Source: Otis tarda (Eukaryota > Chordata > Aves > Otidiformes > Otididae). Taken from it: a stretch of 64,000 nucleotides of DNA. The stretch is taken from the NCBI GenBank assembly GCA_026413225.1, contig CM048553.1, positions 139,880,690 to 139,944,689 of the forward strand. Reading direction: 5' to 3'. The position numbers were made by a program, and so were the translations under genes. The notes beneath the pieces were generated by a model. The model saw only the letters and a program-made list of their open reading frames with translations, was not told where the DNA came from and searched no databases. Of this stretch, positions 62,096-64,000 are shown in pieces (within the stretch, counting starts at the first letter, position 1; every line of letters starts with the position of its first letter).

Positions 62096-64000
62096 CTGGC
62101 ATAAACATGCAGTGTCTAATATGTGAATGACTTTCAGTTCTGCTCAAAATGGGAAGAGGAGCAATGGCAGCTCCCACTTTTTGCTTGTTATGTCAGTGAT
62201 TAGAAGTCCTTTTGAAGAAGTCAATGGTGGGCGTTGCAGGATTTATATGGTCTTGAGAGCTTCACTTTTTAGGAGAATACCCTAAATATGAGGCTGCAGA
62301 CAAGGCTGGAATTGGGCCATTCTGTGTCTTTTCCATGCATGCAAGACTTACAGAGTCAGAGAAATAAAGTAGAGGGATTGTAACCCTCTAACGAGCATCC
62401 TTGCATCTTGGAAGGGCAAGTGGAATCCCAGATTCTTATCTCTGGATTAGAAGATGATTATTTTGTACTAAAGAGCCATGGAAAGAGATGCCGTAATAGA
62501 ACTGGGAGAAAGGACTGTACTTCCTGAAAGTGTGTTTTCTTCCTATCTCATTTTGCTCTGAACTTCTACTAAAGAAATTCAGTGAATAATTAGATGCATT
62601 GAACAATTGTGACTGTCCTATTATTTTTTTAAATTTGGCTGGCACTGTGATGTTCATTTGCTGAGTCTTAACTAGTGAGATGTGCAAAAATCAGTAATCT
62701 CTTTTCCCAGATGATTCACTGGGTTGATAAACTTAATGTTGCAGGGACTAGGACAACAGATGTGCTATTCTTTCCCTGAATTAGCAGTGGAGTGAGTCCT
62801 ATATTGCAGTCCAAGTGAGTATGATGTTATTTTACCTAGCAGGGAATTATTTTTGAACACTGATAGTTTTTGGACAGATTACGCTGGACTATTCAAGGAA
62901 AGCACAATAAATTACATTCCCATTCTTGTGTCCTTGCCCAGGGTTTTAATTCAGTTACGCTCCTCTTACAATGCAGTGGCAGGTAGTGAAATGTTGGCAG
63001 GAGTATGTTACATCCACAAAAGCTGTGGAAACATGTCTGTTCTCAGTGTTCAGTGTGAAATTCCTGGAAAAAGTGCGGCTCTTAAATGCAGCTCCTCTGG
63101 GGCAGCCTTTGGAGTGAGGATGTTGCTGGTTTTGAATGAGGCCAGAAAGAGCAAGGGAAGCATTTCTTAGTTAAGGGAAATGTGATAATTGTGGTTTCAT
63201 TTCTCCATTGAAAAAATGCATGAAGTTAGTAGCTGGGGGCTCTTTGAGGGGGCCAATGCTAATTAAGCAATCCTCCTGTGCTTTCTGTTTAACAACTAAA
63301 TATATCAGCTTTGGTAGATTTTGCAAACCCTTAAACAAACAAAACCCCAAACCTTAAGTTTTTGAAACTATACAAAGTTGTTTTCTTACTCAACTCAGGA
63401 AGAATTTGTCTTATGGCAGAAATCAGTTTATCTTGCTTGCTTCTTTGTGGGTGATGAGCTTGGCAAAAATCAGGGAATGAGCATGGTCATCCTGAGAAAA
63501 TTACTGATGTCTCTAGCAGAGCATGTCTATGAGCATGTAATTAACTGGTCCAAAGGGAAGGAACATGGGGAAAGTACAGACCATAGCAATAAAAATACAC
63601 CAATACCCTCTGTGTAGTATAACTACAAATAAACAGTAACTCAGACTATAAAAGGCTTTTTACAGTTCCCTGTCAGTGTCCTGAGATAACCTGAGTCTTC
63701 TGCTCCTGGTTGTGTAAGACCTTTGCCCTGCCTGTCTCACAGTGAGAGAGGAAATCTTGTGTGATACACTTATCATTCATAGACAAAATCACAGATTACT
63801 TTTGTTGTTCTTTTGGGAAAATGACACTTCATTGTGAAGAATTTGTTACTGCCTCGATCTCAAGCTTAGGGGACATTTGAATAGTTAAGGAGAATAGCTT
63901 AGTATGCTTATATTGCTAAAGCTGTTATTTAATTTGCTGTGTATTAAAAGACCCATAAAGGCATATGAAAGGCTGGCAATTTGTGCTATTTATCATATCA
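62096..64000. other. Non-coding right end of window
   Basis: AT-rich unique DNA with two unremarkable open frames (62853-63170 and 63378-63617) that match no family I know and lack splice context. Nothing else was recognised. Confidence 0.6.

Noticed and set aside
44360-64000. A search by eye for CPQ coding exons (signal peptide exon, M28 peptidase motifs)
   Set aside because: No peptide resembling carboxypeptidase Q was seen in either strand; the coding exons are presumably beyond the window.
1-64000. tRNA, rRNA, snRNA, miRNA genes, endogenous retrovirus LTRs, CRISPR arrays
   Set aside because: None recognised by eye. A tRNAscan, Rfam and RepeatMasker search would be needed to exclude small or diverged ones.

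Overview
The window looks like avian nuclear DNA. It holds the 3' half of one vertebrate gene, SDC2 (syndecan-2), read on the + strand, with large introns, sparse repeats, and several CR1 LINE copies whose 3' ends carry the ATTCTATG repeats typical of sauropsid CR1. The low repeat load and the CR1-dominated repeat content favour a bird; a crocodilian or turtle cannot be excluded from sequence alone. There are no operons, CRISPR arrays or other prokaryotic features.

Layout. Positions 1-22187 read as the 3' part of SDC2 intron 1; exon 1 (5'UTR and signal peptide) must lie upstream. Four coding exons follow at 22188-22299, 29382-29515, 30315-30450 and 31703-31866. All junctions are GT/AG and the phases fit. 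Together they encode 181 residues plus stop, the same length as my recollection of human SDC2 from residue 21 on. They cover the heparan-sulfate ectodomain, the juxtamembrane segment, the GxxxG transmembrane helix, and a cytoplasmic tail ending in the PDZ ligand EFYA. A roughly 2.1 kb 3'UTR runs to paired AATAAA signals near 33.9 kb; a much earlier AATAAA lies 47 nt after the stop.

From about 34.0 to 43.7 kb is AT-rich intergenic DNA. An isolated CpG island at about 43.7-44.85 kb contains GC boxes and a good splice donor on the + strand. In mammals the gene downstream of SDC2 in the same orientation is CPQ, so I infer this is the CPQ promoter and non-coding first exon. No CPQ coding exon could be recognised. 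The remainder (44.9-64 kb) would then be CPQ intron 1, with a 2.4 kb CR1 on the - strand (49657-52060) that still has a long reverse-transcriptase frame, plus two shorter CR1 copies.

I found no convincing new biological system. The most useful leads are protein-level changes in SDC2 (a fourth Ser-Gly site; a Ser-to-Cys change in the cytoplasmic variable region), a possible short-3'UTR isoform, the orphan CpG island, and a nearly open CR1 ORF2 broken by a 30-bp tandem duplication that brings in two stop codons.
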